Source: Curvibacter microcysteis
GTDB taxonomy: Bacteria; Pseudomonadota; Gammaproteobacteria; Burkholderiales; Burkholderiaceae_C
DNA: 64,000 nucleotides
Direction: 5' to 3'
Assembly (NCBI RefSeq): GCF_028649455.1
Contig: NZ_JAQSIO010000002.1
Location: 310,001-374,000 of the forward strand
Part shown: one piece after another, positions 32,573 to 41,231 of the stretch
Layout: each line of letters opens with the position of its first letter
How positions within the stretch are numbered: the stretch's first letter is position 1
The notes under the pieces: model-generated
Database searches by the model: none
Told to the model about the DNA's origin: nothing
What the model saw: only the letters and a program-made list of their open reading frames with translations
Made by a program: the position numbers and the translations under genes

Positions 32573-33493
32573 TCAGCTGGTAGGGCGGTCAACCGGCATG
32601 CCAGTATGCGCCATGGGGGCGAACAGGATTTCGCCCGCGCTGGAGTCGGTGACGTAGAGCTGGCGCCGTCCCTCGCCCCCGTAAGCCACGTTGGTCAAGG
32701 AGTGACCGGCAGGTCCGCGCAACACCTCGACGGGTTCAGCCCGGGCGTTCAAGACCCAGACATAGGCCAGGCCTGGGTTGGCCACGATCAGGTGGCCAGC
32801 CTCGTCCATGGCCAGGCCATCGGGTCCGCTCGGACCGTAGGAGGTGAAGAACTGGCCCGCCTTGGCCACGCCGCCATCGGCCAGCAAGGGCATGCGCCAG
32901 ACGCAGTTTCCGCGTGTCGCGGCCACGAACAGGAATTTCTCATCGGGCGACAGCACGATGCCGTTCGGGCTTGGGACGTTGGACAGCAACTGGTCCAGAC
33001 GGCCCGAGGGGCTCAGGCGGTACACCCGCCCACTGGGATCGTGCAGTCCGGTCTGCCCCTGATCCGTGAAGTACAGATGGCCGCTGCGGTCAAAGCAAAG
33101 GTCGTTCAGGCCCTTGAAGCTCTCCGTGTTGCGCCGCGCCAGGAAGGGGCGCACGCTGCCCCGTGTCACATCCAGCACCATCAGGCCGTTGAGGTAGTCG
33201 GTGATCAGCAGTTCCGTCGGGCTGATGAACTTCATGCCATTGGGCTCACCGTCCCATTGCGCCACCAAGTCCCACTCACCCCGAGGGTCGATGCGGAAGA
33301 CGCGGCCGAAGGGAATGTCTGTCACGTACAGGTTGCCCTGGTCGTCGAACACCGGGCCTTCCAGGAAGGAGTCGCTGGCGCGACCGCCCTGGTTGGCATC
33401 ACCCCAGGTGCTGCGACGGGCTTGGCGGTACTGGCCCGGCATGGCAGTGAAGGTCTCCAAGGACCTGACCACGGGCGCTTGCAGCAAAAACAT
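32573..33493 (-). CDS. SMP-30/gluconolactonase-like protein
   Basis: 306 aa six-bladed propeller. Family motifs: SFLEGPVFDDQGNLYVTDI, EPNGMKFI, GLNDLCFDRSGHLYFTD, SPNGIVLSPDEKFLFVA and GPDGLAMDEAGHLIVA, containing the expected metal-binding Glu, Asn and Asp. Such enzymes open sugar or aromatic-acid lactones. No signal peptide. It is the last gene of the reverse-strand carboxylate catabolism island. Confidence 0.85.
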   Translation of the reverse strand: MFLLQAPVVRSLETFTAMPGQYRQARRSTWGDANQGGRASDSFLEGPVFDDQGNLYVTDIPFGRVFRIDPRGEWDLVAQWDGEPNGMKFISPTELLITDYLNGLMVLDVTRGSVRPFLARRNTESFKGLNDLCFDRSGHLYFTDQGQTGLHDPSGRVYRLSPSGRLDQLLSNVPSPNGIVLSPDEKFLFVAATRGNCVWRMPLLADGGVAKAGQFFTSYGPSGPDGLAMDEAGHLIVANPGLAYVWVLNARAEPVEVLRGPAGHSLTNVAYGGEGRRQLYVTDSSAGEILFAPMAHTGMPVDRPTS

Positions 33494-33503
33494 GCATCTC
33501 TCC

Positions 33504-34475
33504 TCAGAGGCTGGGGTAGCCGTACAGCACGGCCGGGTTGTCCACCAAGATGGCCTGTTGCAGCTTGGCCGTGGGGGCCCATTGTGGCAACAGATTCAGC
33601 AAGGCGCTGTCGTCCGGCTTGGCATCGGTTTTTTTGGTCGGGTGGGGCCAGTCGCTGCCCCAAACCAGGCGCTCGGGCGCTTGCCTCACCAAGGCCTGGG
33701 CCACCAGGCCCACGTCGGCGTAGTCCATGCGCTGGCTGCCCAGGTAGGCGCCCGACAGCTTGAACCAGGTGCGGCCCCCCTCCAGCCAGCGCTGGTAGAC
33801 GGGGTAGGCCGGGTGCTTGAGCCCGGCGGGCTGGGGCAATTGACCCATGTGATCGATCACCAGCGGGCAGGCCAATTGGCTCAGCAGGGCCTGGTGGGCC
33901 AGCAGCAGGTCGGCCGTGCCATTGACTTGCAAGTGCCACCCGCGTTCGGCCAGTCGACGTGACAAGGGCCCCATCATGTCGACGCTCACACCCACCAGAA
34001 AGCTCAGGTTGAAGCGCACACCGCGCACGCCGGCCTCGTGCAACTCTTGCAGTGCGACCTCGCTGACGTCGCTGCCCACCACCGCCACGCCGCGTGCCTG
34101 AGGACCTGCAGACCTCAGGGTGTCCACCAGCAGGCGGTTGTCTGTGCCGTAGGTGGAGGGTTGCACGATGACGTGTCGTTGCAGCCCCAGGCGGCGTTGC
34201 AGCAGGCGGTAGTCGGCCAGGCTGGCGTCGGCGGGCAGCAAGGTGGCACTGGGGTGGGCAGGGTAGCGGTGGTCGTACACATGGTGGTGGCAGTCACAGG
34301 CGCCGGTTGGCAGGGCAAAGTTGGGGGGAGCCTGGCCGGCCGAGTGCGGCACCGCCAAGGCTTCGGGCTGAGGGGCTGTGGTCTTTGGCGAGTGCGAGGC
34401 GCAGGCACTGAGCAGGGCGCTGGCGCCCCAACCCAGGAGATGGCGACGCGAGGGCACCATAGGCGGCTTATTCAT
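33504..34475 (-). CDS. Amidohydrolase-family lactonase, exported (PDC hydrolase-like)
   Basis: 323 aa. The N-terminus RRHLLGWGASALLSAC looks like a Tat signal (twin Arg) with a lipobox Cys, which would place the enzyme outside the inner membrane. The catalytic domain starts CDCHHHVYD (HxH metal motif) and has VIDHMGQLPQP and LVWGSDWPHPT, typical of 2-pyrone-4,6-dicarboxylate lactonase and galactarolactone isomerase-like proteins. Export is unusual for that group. Its start overlaps the preceding Bug pseudogene by eight bases; an internal ATG at 34460 is also possible. Confidence 0.8.
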   Translation of the reverse strand: MNKPPMVPSRRHLLGWGASALLSACASHSPKTTAPQPEALAVPHSAGQAPPNFALPTGACDCHHHVYDHRYPAHPSATLLPADASLADYRLLQRRLGLQRHVIVQPSTYGTDNRLLVDTLRSAGPQARGVAVVGSDVSEVALQELHEAGVRGVRFNLSFLVGVSVDMMGPLSRRLAERGWHLQVNGTADLLLAHQALLSQLACPLVIDHMGQLPQPAGLKHPAYPVYQRWLEGGRTWFKLSGAYLGSQRMDYADVGLVAQALVRQAPERLVWGSDWPHPTKKTDAKPDDSALLNLLPQWAPTAKLQQAILVDNPAVLYGYPSL

Positions 34476-35463
34476 CTTTGATCTTCAGTTGTTCGGCCAA
34501 GCGGCTCCAGTGCGCGCTTTCTGCCGCCAGTTGGCGGTCGAATTCATCGCCGCACACCAGCATGGGTTCCATGCCCAGCTGCTGCAGTTTCTCGAGGCCA
34601 GCGCTGGCGCTGGCGTAGCGGCTCAGCTCGGTTTGCAGCTTCTTCAGGGCTGGATCTGCCAGCAGGCTGGGTGCCAGCACACCGTACCAGGCGTCTGCCC
34701 GGTAGGACTTGATGCCGGACTCCTCAAAGGTGGGCACCCCAGGCAAGGCGTCCGACCGCTTCGGACTGGCGATGGCCAGGGCCACCAGCTTGCCGGCCTT
34801 GACGGACGTAAGCACCGAGCCCAGGGAGGCGAAGGACGCATTGACCTGGCCAGCCATCACATCGGCCAGCGCGGGGGCGGCGCCCTTGTAGGGCACATGG
34901 GTCAGTTGCACTCCTGCCCGCTGGGCAAAGTCTTCGCCTGCGAAATGCACCGAACTGCCCAGCCCCGGGGAGGCATAGGTGATGGCGCGTGGTTGTTGCT
35001 TGGCCTGTTGCACAAAGTCGCCCAGGTTGCGCTAACCCGTGCTCGGACTGACCACCAACACCGTGGGGGTGGTGGCGATGCGGCACACCCCTTTGAAGGA
35101 CTTGACTGGATCGAACTGGATCTGACGGCTGTACAGGGCCGAGATCATGGTGTGGTTGGTGGCCGCCATCAGCAGGGTGTGCTGGTCTTTGGACTGGGCC
35201 ACGGCCTGGGCCGCGATGATGGTGTTGGCGCCGGGGCGGTTGTCGACGATGACAGACTGTCCCAAGGACTTGCCCAGGAACTCGGCCAGGCTGCGGGCCA
35301 CGATGTCGGTGGGTCCGCCGGCACTGAAGCCGACCAGCAGACGCACGGGTTGGGTCGGCCAAATTGCCGTGGTCTGGGCCTGGGCGGCCGCGCTCAGCAG
35401 CAGACCCAGCGCCATACCGAGTCCGTGTGGCCAGGTTCGCGGAAGGCTCGTGGTCAGTTTCAT
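34468..35463 (-). pseudogene. Bug/TctC-family binding protein broken by an in-frame TAG
   Basis: Both halves of a tripartite-tricarboxylate binding protein are present in one frame: N-half with signal peptide (GLLLSAAAQAQ) and VRLLVGFSAGGPTDIVARSL, C-half with QLTHVPYKGAAPALADVMAG and LPGVPTFEESGIKS. A single TAG at 35032-35034 interrupts them between SPSTG and RNLGDFV. There is no frameshift. Either the gene is recently dead or the stop is a sequencing error. An alternative start at 35475 overlaps the upstream stop. Confidence 0.85.
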
Positions 35464-35471
35464 GGTGAGCC

Positions 35472-36482
35472 TCATTGCTTTTCGAAGGCGGTGTGGGTCA
35501 CCACCTTGCCCCAGGCTTCGGTGCTGTCCTTGAGCATCTTGGCCATGTCACTGGCGCCGATCTGGCGGGCTTCGGCGCCCATGTTGTCGGCAAAGGCCTT
35601 GAGGTCGGCCGAGGCCATGGCCTTGGCGATCTCCGCTTGCAGCTTTTGCAGCACAGGCGCGGGGGTGTTCTTGGGGGCCCACAGACCGGTCCAGTTGACC
35701 ACCCCGTTCCAGCGCACGCCAGCCTCGGCGAAGGTCGGTGCGTCCGGCAAGGCGTTGACGCGCTTGTCGCCGCTGACCGCCAGCACCCGCATCTTGCCGC
35801 CTTTGACGTTGCCCATCACCCCTGCGGGGGAGGCGATCTGGAAGTCCACAGTGTTCGACAGCACGGCCTGCGTCGCCTCGCCCGCGCCCTTGAAGGGCAC
35901 ATGCATGAAGTTCACACCGGCGGCGATGCCCAGGGCCTCGGTCGCGAAATGGGGCGTGGTGCCCGGTCCGCCGGTGCCGTAGCTCACCCGGTTGGGCTCG
36001 CGCTTGGCCGCCGCCAGCAGGTCCTGCAGCTGGGTATAGGGGGCGCTAGCGTTGACCGCCAGGGCCATCGGGGCGAAGACAAAAGCACTCACCGGCACCA
36101 GGTCCTGGTTCACATCGAAGGGCAGCTTCTTGAAGATATGGGGCAGCAAGGAGAACGTGGTGTCGTTGGCCATCAGTGTGTAGCCGTCGGCTTCGGCGCG
36201 GGCTACTTGGTTGGCGCCGATGGTGCCGGTGCCCCCCGCCTTGTTTTCGATGTAGAAGCTCTGCCCGGTTTGCTCGGTCAGCTTCTGGGCCAGCTTGCGG
36301 GTCACCACATCGACCGCGCCGCCGGGGCCGTAGGGCACGACGATTTTCACGGGCTTGCTGGGCCAGGCCGTGTCGGTCTGGGCTCCGCTGCTGCCGCTGG
36401 CCGCGATGAACAGCGCCAGGGTGGTCAGCTGGATCCAATGGAGGTTTGTTCTGGGGTGCTTCGGGGTCATCGCATGTCTCAT
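35472..36482 (-). CDS. Bug/TctC-family tripartite tricarboxylate transporter binding protein
   Basis: 336 aa from the ATG at 36482 (36470 also possible). Signal peptide ends near SSGAQ. Family motifs: PVKIVVPYGPGGAVDVVTR, ENKAGGTGTIGANQVA, ADGYTLMA, FMHVPFKGAGEATQAVLSN and LPDAPTFAEAGV. The protein binds a carboxylate in the periplasm. No TctA/TctB membrane genes lie nearby, so it is an orphan Bug, possibly sharing a transporter encoded elsewhere. Confidence 0.88.
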   Translation of the reverse strand: MRHAMTPKHPRTNLHWIQLTTLALFIAASGSSGAQTDTAWPSKPVKIVVPYGPGGAVDVVTRKLAQKLTEQTGQSFYIENKAGGTGTIGANQVARAEADGYTLMANDTTFSLLPHIFKKLPFDVNQDLVPVSAFVFAPMALAVNASAPYTQLQDLLAAAKREPNRVSYGTGGPGTTPHFATEALGIAAGVNFMHVPFKGAGEATQAVLSNTVDFQIASPAGVMGNVKGGKMRVLAVSGDKRVNALPDAPTFAEAGVRWNGVVNWTGLWAPKNTPAPVLQKLQAEIAKAMASADLKAFADNMGAEARQIGASDMAKMLKDSTEAWGKVVTHTAFEKQ

Positions 36483-36520
36483 TGTTTTGAAAATCAGTGC
36501 CTGGTCAGGCCAGACGGGGT

Positions 36521-37588
36521 TCACACCGTGGCGATGGGCGTGGCCGGTGAACCCACGGCGCCCGGCAGGCGCAGTGGTGGTGCGGTCAGCAAGAAGCGGT
36601 AACGCCCCTGCTGGCGCAACCAGCGGGCCAGTTCGGTGAGATACCACAGTTCACCCAGGTGGATGCCATGCTTGAACAGGCAGTGCTCATGTAGGGGCAG
36701 GCGCGGCTGGCGCAGCGGCTGGGGGTGCAGGAGCTTGGGCACCACGAGTTCGACCGCCGGGTTGTCCGCCAGCAGGCAGGCCAGGCGGCTGTCGCTGATC
36801 CAGTTCAGCAGCCGGGCGTCGTGCCCGTCCAAACCGCTGCCACTGGCGTGCAGCAGGGCCAGGTCAGGCTGCCGGTTCATGGCCAGCAGGGTGTCGGCGT
36901 AGCCGGTGTGCAGGCAGACCATGTCGCCGGCTTCAATCTCGAGGCGGTCGGCCTCCAGCAAGCGCATCAAGGTGTCGTAGCCCACGGCCTGGCGCTCGCG
37001 GCCCAGGTGGTGGGCCAGGTCGATCATCACGCCCCGGCCCTGTGCCCCGTGTTCGGCCAGGCGCTCGATGCCGAGTGAAGCCGCTTCCGGGCCTGGGTAG
37101 CGGGCCCAGTCGGCGCTGGCCTCGGGGTCTTCGCTGCCTGGGCGGATGTCGTGGCCGGCGCGGTAGCCGTTGTAGAACACCGCTTCGGCCACGCCGTCGC
37201 CATCGGCGTCGAAGTGGCTGCCGACGTGGGCCAGGCTGTCCCATTGGGTGCTGTATTGCAGGCTCATCAGCACCACATCGTCGTTGACCACATCGCTCAG
37301 ATCGGGGTCTTCGGTTTGGTAGGACCAGCAAAAACCTTGCTGCCCTTGGCTCTTGCCGTCGCGCAACACGCTGTAGCGGCGAGGTGGCATGCGGCGCGGG
37401 TTCAGGCTTTGGCCGCCAGGCACGTCCAGGGGCAGGGACAGGCAGAAAGTCTTGCCGACCTTCACCTCGGCGATGCCTTGCAAGACCTTGTGCGTGTCGA
37501 CCAGGTTCATGCGGCCACGCTGGTCATCGGGGCCGAATTCACCCCAGCTGCTGCCAGGGGGCGACTGTTTCCATCGGGCGCTGCTCAT
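36521..37588 (-). CDS. Cyclase family (kynurenine formamidase-like) hydrolase
   Basis: 355 aa. The PF04199 pattern is clear: WDSLAHVGSHFDADGDGV (metal-binding His and Asp), RGVMIDLAHHLG, AGDMVCLHTGYAD and LLHPQPLRQPRLPLHEHCL. Such metal-dependent hydrolases open amides or cyclic esters of small acids. It sits between two Bug-type genes and the hydroxyacid dehydrogenase, so a role in the same catabolic route is likely. The substrate is unknown. Confidence 0.85.
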   Translation of the reverse strand: MSSARWKQSPPGSSWGEFGPDDQRGRMNLVDTHKVLQGIAEVKVGKTFCLSLPLDVPGGQSLNPRRMPPRRYSVLRDGKSQGQQGFCWSYQTEDPDLSDVVNDDVVLMSLQYSTQWDSLAHVGSHFDADGDGVAEAVFYNGYRAGHDIRPGSEDPEASADWARYPGPEAASLGIERLAEHGAQGRGVMIDLAHHLGRERQAVGYDTLMRLLEADRLEIEAGDMVCLHTGYADTLLAMNRQPDLALLHASGSGLDGHDARLLNWISDSRLACLLADNPAVELVVPKLLHPQPLRQPRLPLHEHCLFKHGIHLGELWYLTELARWLRQQGRYRFLLTAPPLRLPGAVGSPATPIATV

Positions 37589-37606
37589 GGCGGGGATGCG
37601 CCCGGC

Positions 37607-38542
37607 TCAGGCCGCTTGGCGGCTGGCCTGCAATGCCGCCAGCGTGTTGCGTGCTGCAGCCACGCCCATGTTGATGTAGGCGTCGCTGGTGACGCCGCCA
37701 ATGTGCGGGCTCAGGATGAAGCCTGGCTGGCCGTGGAAGGGGTGTGGCGCCACCATGGGCTCGACGGCAAAGCTGTCGAGGCCGGCGCATTGGACCTGGC
37801 CGGACTGCACAGCCTGGAGCAAGGCGGCCTCGTCGATCAAGCCACCGCGGGCGGTGTTCACCACCATCACACCCGGCTTGCAGCGCGCCAGGGTCTGGGC
37901 ATTGAGCAGTTGGCGGTTGTCCGGGGTGAGCGGGCAGTGCAGTGAGATCACATCGGCTTGTTGCCACAGGGTGTCCAGGTCCACTTGGGTGATGAAATCA
38001 GGCAGGTCCCGGGCAAAGGGGTCGAAGCCGATCACGCGCAGGTCCATGGCCTGGCACATGCGTGCAAAGCGCTGGCCGATGGCTCCCAGACCCACCAGTC
38101 CCACCGTGCGGCCTCCCAGCTCCAGGCTTTTGTGGGTCGCTTTGTCCCACAGTCCCTGGTGCATCCGCTCGTTCAGCGTCACCACCGACTTGGCACAGGC
38201 CAGCATCAGGGCCAGGGCCTGTTCGGCAACAGCCGCAGCGTTGGCGCCGACCGCCGCGGTCACGGCGATGCCTCGCTCGGCGGCCGCGACCTTGTCAATG
38301 GTGTCGGTGCCGCTGCCGTGCTTGGAGATCACGCGCAGGGCGGGTGCTGCGTCCATGGCCTCGGCGTTCACGCCGCTGTAGCGCACGATGATGGCCACCG
38401 GGTTGCACTGGCGCGCCAGGGCCACGATGTCGGCCAACTGCGGCGTCTTGCCGGCGTAGACGATGTCGAAGTCGCTGAGCAGTGCCAGGGCGGCAGGTGC
38501 CAAATCAGCGGCGGTGACCAGCAGGGTGGGGCGGGGCATCAC
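37607..38542 (-). CDS. D-2-hydroxyacid dehydrogenase (NAD-dependent)
   Basis: 311 aa. Nucleotide motif VGLVGLGAIGQRFARM, catalytic Arg in NTARGGLIDEAAL, and the His in LSPHIGGVT. The family oxidises or reduces D-2-hydroxyacids (glycerate, hydroxypyruvate, phosphoglycerate and others). Its start overlaps the stop of the RraA-like gene by four bases, showing coupling in the island. Confidence 0.87.
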   Translation of the reverse strand: MMPRPTLLVTAADLAPAALALLSDFDIVYAGKTPQLADIVALARQCNPVAIIVRYSGVNAEAMDAAPALRVISKHGSGTDTIDKVAAAERGIAVTAAVGANAAAVAEQALALMLACAKSVVTLNERMHQGLWDKATHKSLELGGRTVGLVGLGAIGQRFARMCQAMDLRVIGFDPFARDLPDFITQVDLDTLWQQADVISLHCPLTPDNRQLLNAQTLARCKPGVMVVNTARGGLIDEAALLQAVQSGQVQCAGLDSFAVEPMVAPHPFHGQPGFILSPHIGGVTSDAYINMGVAAARNTLAALQASRQAA

Positions 38543-39222
38543 AGCACCTCGCCTTCACGCAGCACACCGGCCGCCACCAGCGAGGCGGTCAGCCATTTGG
38601 CGGCGGTGTCGCCATTCTTGATGGCCGCGATGCGCTTGGCTTCGGCCTGCACTTTGTGGGCTGCCAGGGGCAGCAGCGCGGGCAGTTGCTCGCGCTCCAC
38701 CACCACCACGCCGTCGCCGTCGCCAATCACCAGGTCGCCGGCGCGCACGGTCACACCGCCGCAGGAGATGGGGTGGCCGATGCGTCCCCCATTGTTCTTC
38801 GTGGGGCCGTTCGGGTTGGTTCCGACCGAGAAGACCGGGAAGTCCATCTCATCGATCTCCAGGCTGTCGCGCACCGCGCCATCCAGAATCACGCCAGCCA
38901 GGCCCAGCTGGCGCGCGGCCGTCATCATGATGGTGCCCATCAACGCCGAGGTTTGGTCACCCTTGCCGTCGATCACCAGCACATCACCCGGCTTGGCCAG
39001 GGACAGCGCGGCATGGATCATGAGGTTGTCGCCCGGGCGCACTTCCACGGTGAAGGCGGGGCCAGCGACCTTCATGCGCGGGCGCAGGGCCTGGATGCGG
39101 CCGTGCAGGGCGCCGCGTCGGCCGGCGATGTCCGAGAAGATGGCCGGTTGGTACTGACGGGCCTGGGCCACGTCTTCAGGGCTGACGCGGGGGAAGTCTT
39201 TGATGATGTCGGGGCTGCTCAT
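38539..39222 (-). CDS. RraA-like / 4-hydroxy-4-methyl-2-oxoglutarate aldolase family protein
   Basis: 227 aa from the ATG at 39222; the frame upstream is not conserved-looking. It has VSPEDVAQARQYQPAIFSDI, the substrate/metal block GDVLVIDGKGDQTSALMG and GLAGVILDGAVRDSLEI with the catalytic Arg-Asp. Class II pyruvate aldolases of this fold split oxo-acids into pyruvate and a second product. Within this island it probably splits the oxidised acid made by the dehydrogenase. Confidence 0.85.
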   Translation of the reverse strand: MSSPDIIKDFPRVSPEDVAQARQYQPAIFSDIAGRRGALHGRIQALRPRMKVAGPAFTVEVRPGDNLMIHAALSLAKPGDVLVIDGKGDQTSALMGTIMMTAARQLGLAGVILDGAVRDSLEIDEMDFPVFSVGTNPNGPTKNNGGRIGHPISCGGVTVRAGDLVIGDGDGVVVVEREQLPALLPLAAHKVQAEAKRIAAIKNGDTAAKWLTASLVAAGVLREGEVL

Positions 39223-39277
39223 AGGGGACCTGGGAATGAAGTGGTTGGGGTCAAAAGAGAAAAATGGGCGGAAGAGA

Positions 39278-40270
39278 TCAATCAATGCGAGCGCCGGCGT
39301 CGCGCACGATCTGGCCCCAGCGCTGCAAGTCGGTCTTCAACAGGGCCGTGAACTCGGCCTGGCTACCCCCGAGCACTTCGCCACCTTCGCCCATCAGGCG
39401 CTCGCGCACACTGGGGGCCTTGAGGGCCCCGTTGATGGCCTTGTTCAGGCTGTCGAGCACGGGTGCAGGGGTGCCTGCCGGGGCCAGGAAGCCGAACCAG
39501 GTGTTGGCCTCAAAGCCTTTGAGTCCCGACTCCGCCACGGTCGGGACCTGGGGCAGTTGCGTCGATCGCTTGAGGGAGGTCACCGCCAAGGCCCGCATCC
39601 GACCGCCCTTGAGGTGGCTGAGGGCGGTCGGCACCGAGGACACATAGGCATCGATCTGCCCGCCCATCAAGTCGGTCAGGGCCTGGGCCGACCCTTTGTA
39701 GGGCACATGCTGCATGCGAACGCCGGCGGCTTTCTGCATCTGCTCCGCGGCCAGGTGGGCCACGGTGCCATTGCCGGGGGTGCCAAACACCAGGCGATCG
39801 GGCGCCTTGCGGGCGGCGGTGAGCAGCGCGTCCAGGCTGGTGAACTTGGAGTCCATGGGCACGACGATCACCAAGGGCGCGGTGGCGGCCAGCACCACGG
39901 GCTTGAGGTCCTTCAGCGGGTCATATGGCAGCTTGGCGTACAGCGTGGGGTTGATGGCCAGGTTGCTGGTTTGGCCCAGCACCAGGGTGTAGCCATCGGC
40001 TGGGGCCTTGGCTACGGCGTCCACGCCCAGGTTGCCTCCGGCGCCGGGTTTGTTGTCCACCACCACGGTCCATTTCTGGGTCTCCGACAGGTGCTGGCCC
40101 ACGGCGCGCGCAATGATGTCGGTGCCGCCACCGGCCGGGAAAGGCACCACCAGGCGCACAGGCTTGTCGGGGAAGGTGGCTGCGTGGGCTGTTCCGAGCG
40201 CCAGGCACAAGCCCAGCAAAGGCCCGACTTGACGGAGTGCGGCACGTCGGCTGAATTGAGTGAAGTTCAC
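39278..40270 (-). CDS. Bug/TctC-family binding protein
   Basis: 330 aa with an N-terminal signal (SRRAALRQVG, then hydrophobic, cleavage near AHAA). Motifs: PVRLVVPFPAGGGTDIIARA, DNKPGAGGNLGVDAV, ADGYTLVLGQTSNLAIN, MQHVPYKGSAQALTDLMGG and LPQVPTVAESGLKGF. It is the promoter-proximal gene of the island and faces the IclR regulator, so it is the likely first target of that regulator and the periplasmic receptor for the island's substrate. Confidence 0.88.
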   Translation of the reverse strand: MNFTQFSRRAALRQVGPLLGLCLALGTAHAATFPDKPVRLVVPFPAGGGTDIIARAVGQHLSETQKWTVVVDNKPGAGGNLGVDAVAKAPADGYTLVLGQTSNLAINPTLYAKLPYDPLKDLKPVVLAATAPLVIVVPMDSKFTSLDALLTAARKAPDRLVFGTPGNGTVAHLAAEQMQKAAGVRMQHVPYKGSAQALTDLMGGQIDAYVSSVPTALSHLKGGRMRALAVTSLKRSTQLPQVPTVAESGLKGFEANTWFGFLAPAGTPAPVLDSLNKAINGALKAPSVRERLMGEGGEVLGGSQAEFTALLKTDLQRWGQIVRDAGARID

Positions 40271-40390
40271 GGTGTCTCCTGTGGTTCAAATCACGCGGGG
40301 TGGATCTGGATCCCCCTGTCTTGGTGTGGAACTTTAGAGATTCGTTTCGACAAGTACAATGCAGTTTCATACTGTGGACCTAAGGCCATC

Positions 40391-41197
40391 ATGCGAAACA
40401 GCCGTCAAGACACCTCATCCCCTGAAATGCAAGCACAGGCGGGCGATACGGGCTCGGAGCCATCCGCCGCTGGCGGCGTGGTCGCAGTGACCCGGGCCTT
40501 GCGTTTGTTGGAGGCTTTTGGCATGGACGACGCTTTTCTCAGCCTGGCCGAACTGAGCCGCCGCACCGGCATGCACAAGACCACGACCCTGCGCCTGGCC
40601 CGGACCTTGGCGGCTGACCACTACCTGGTGCAACGTGAAGACGGCGCCTGGCGACTGGGGCGCGCTGCGGGGTGGTTGGGTGCTTGTTACCAGGCCACTT
40701 TCGATGTGCATGATCTGGTCGAGCCCGTGCTGCGCGAATTGACGATTCAGACGGGAGAGAGCGCTTCGTTCTATGTGCGCGAAGGCGAGATGCGCACCTG
40801 CCTGGCTCGCGTCGATGGCCCGCGCACCATCCGTCACCATGTCCGGGTGGGGCTGGGCCTGCCACTGAACCTGGGCGCGCCGGGGCGTGTCATCCTGGCG
40901 TTTTCAGGCGAGCCAGGGGAGCCCTACGAATCGATCCGGCAACGGGGCTACCACCTGTCCTTGGGGGAGCGCGAACCCGAGGTCTCGAGCGTGTCGGCGC
41001 CGGTGTTTGGTCTGCATTGGAAGCTGCTGGGATCGGTGTGCATATCCGGGCCGACCTCTCGCTTGAGCGAGCCGGTGTTGCTGGCGCTGTCGCAGACCGT
41101 CATGCAGGCCGCGAATCAACTGTCCTATGCCCTGGGGGGGCGTCGCAAGCCCACGGTGGGTGCGGCACCGGCCAGGTCCAGCGCCTGGCATCCGTGA
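40391..41197 (+). CDS. IclR-family transcriptional regulator
   Basis: 268 aa from the ATG at 40391; the very long upstream extension is antisense to the Bug gene. The winged helix (VTRALRLLEAFGMDDAFLSL, RRTGMHKTTTLRLARTLA) is followed by the IclR effector domain with TGESASFYVREGEMRTCLAR and GLGLPLNLGAPGRVILAF. It is divergent from the carboxylate island and probably controls it in response to the island's acid substrate. Confidence 0.88.
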   Translation: MRNSRQDTSSPEMQAQAGDTGSEPSAAGGVVAVTRALRLLEAFGMDDAFLSLAELSRRTGMHKTTTLRLARTLAADHYLVQREDGAWRLGRAAGWLGACYQATFDVHDLVEPVLRELTIQTGESASFYVREGEMRTCLARVDGPRTIRHHVRVGLGLPLNLGAPGRVILAFSGEPGEPYESIRQRGYHLSLGEREPEVSSVSAPVFGLHWKLLGSVCISGPTSRLSEPVLLALSQTVMQAANQLSYALGGRRKPTVGAAPARSSAWHP

Positions 41198-41231
41198 GGC
41201 GCCACGGCCACTTGGCCCTGTGGCATGGGGC

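Noticed and set aside
39200-40390. A 665-residue reading frame running into the IclR regulator
   Set aside because: The first 397 codons are antisense to a clear Bug-family gene and have no motif. The regulator starts at 40391.
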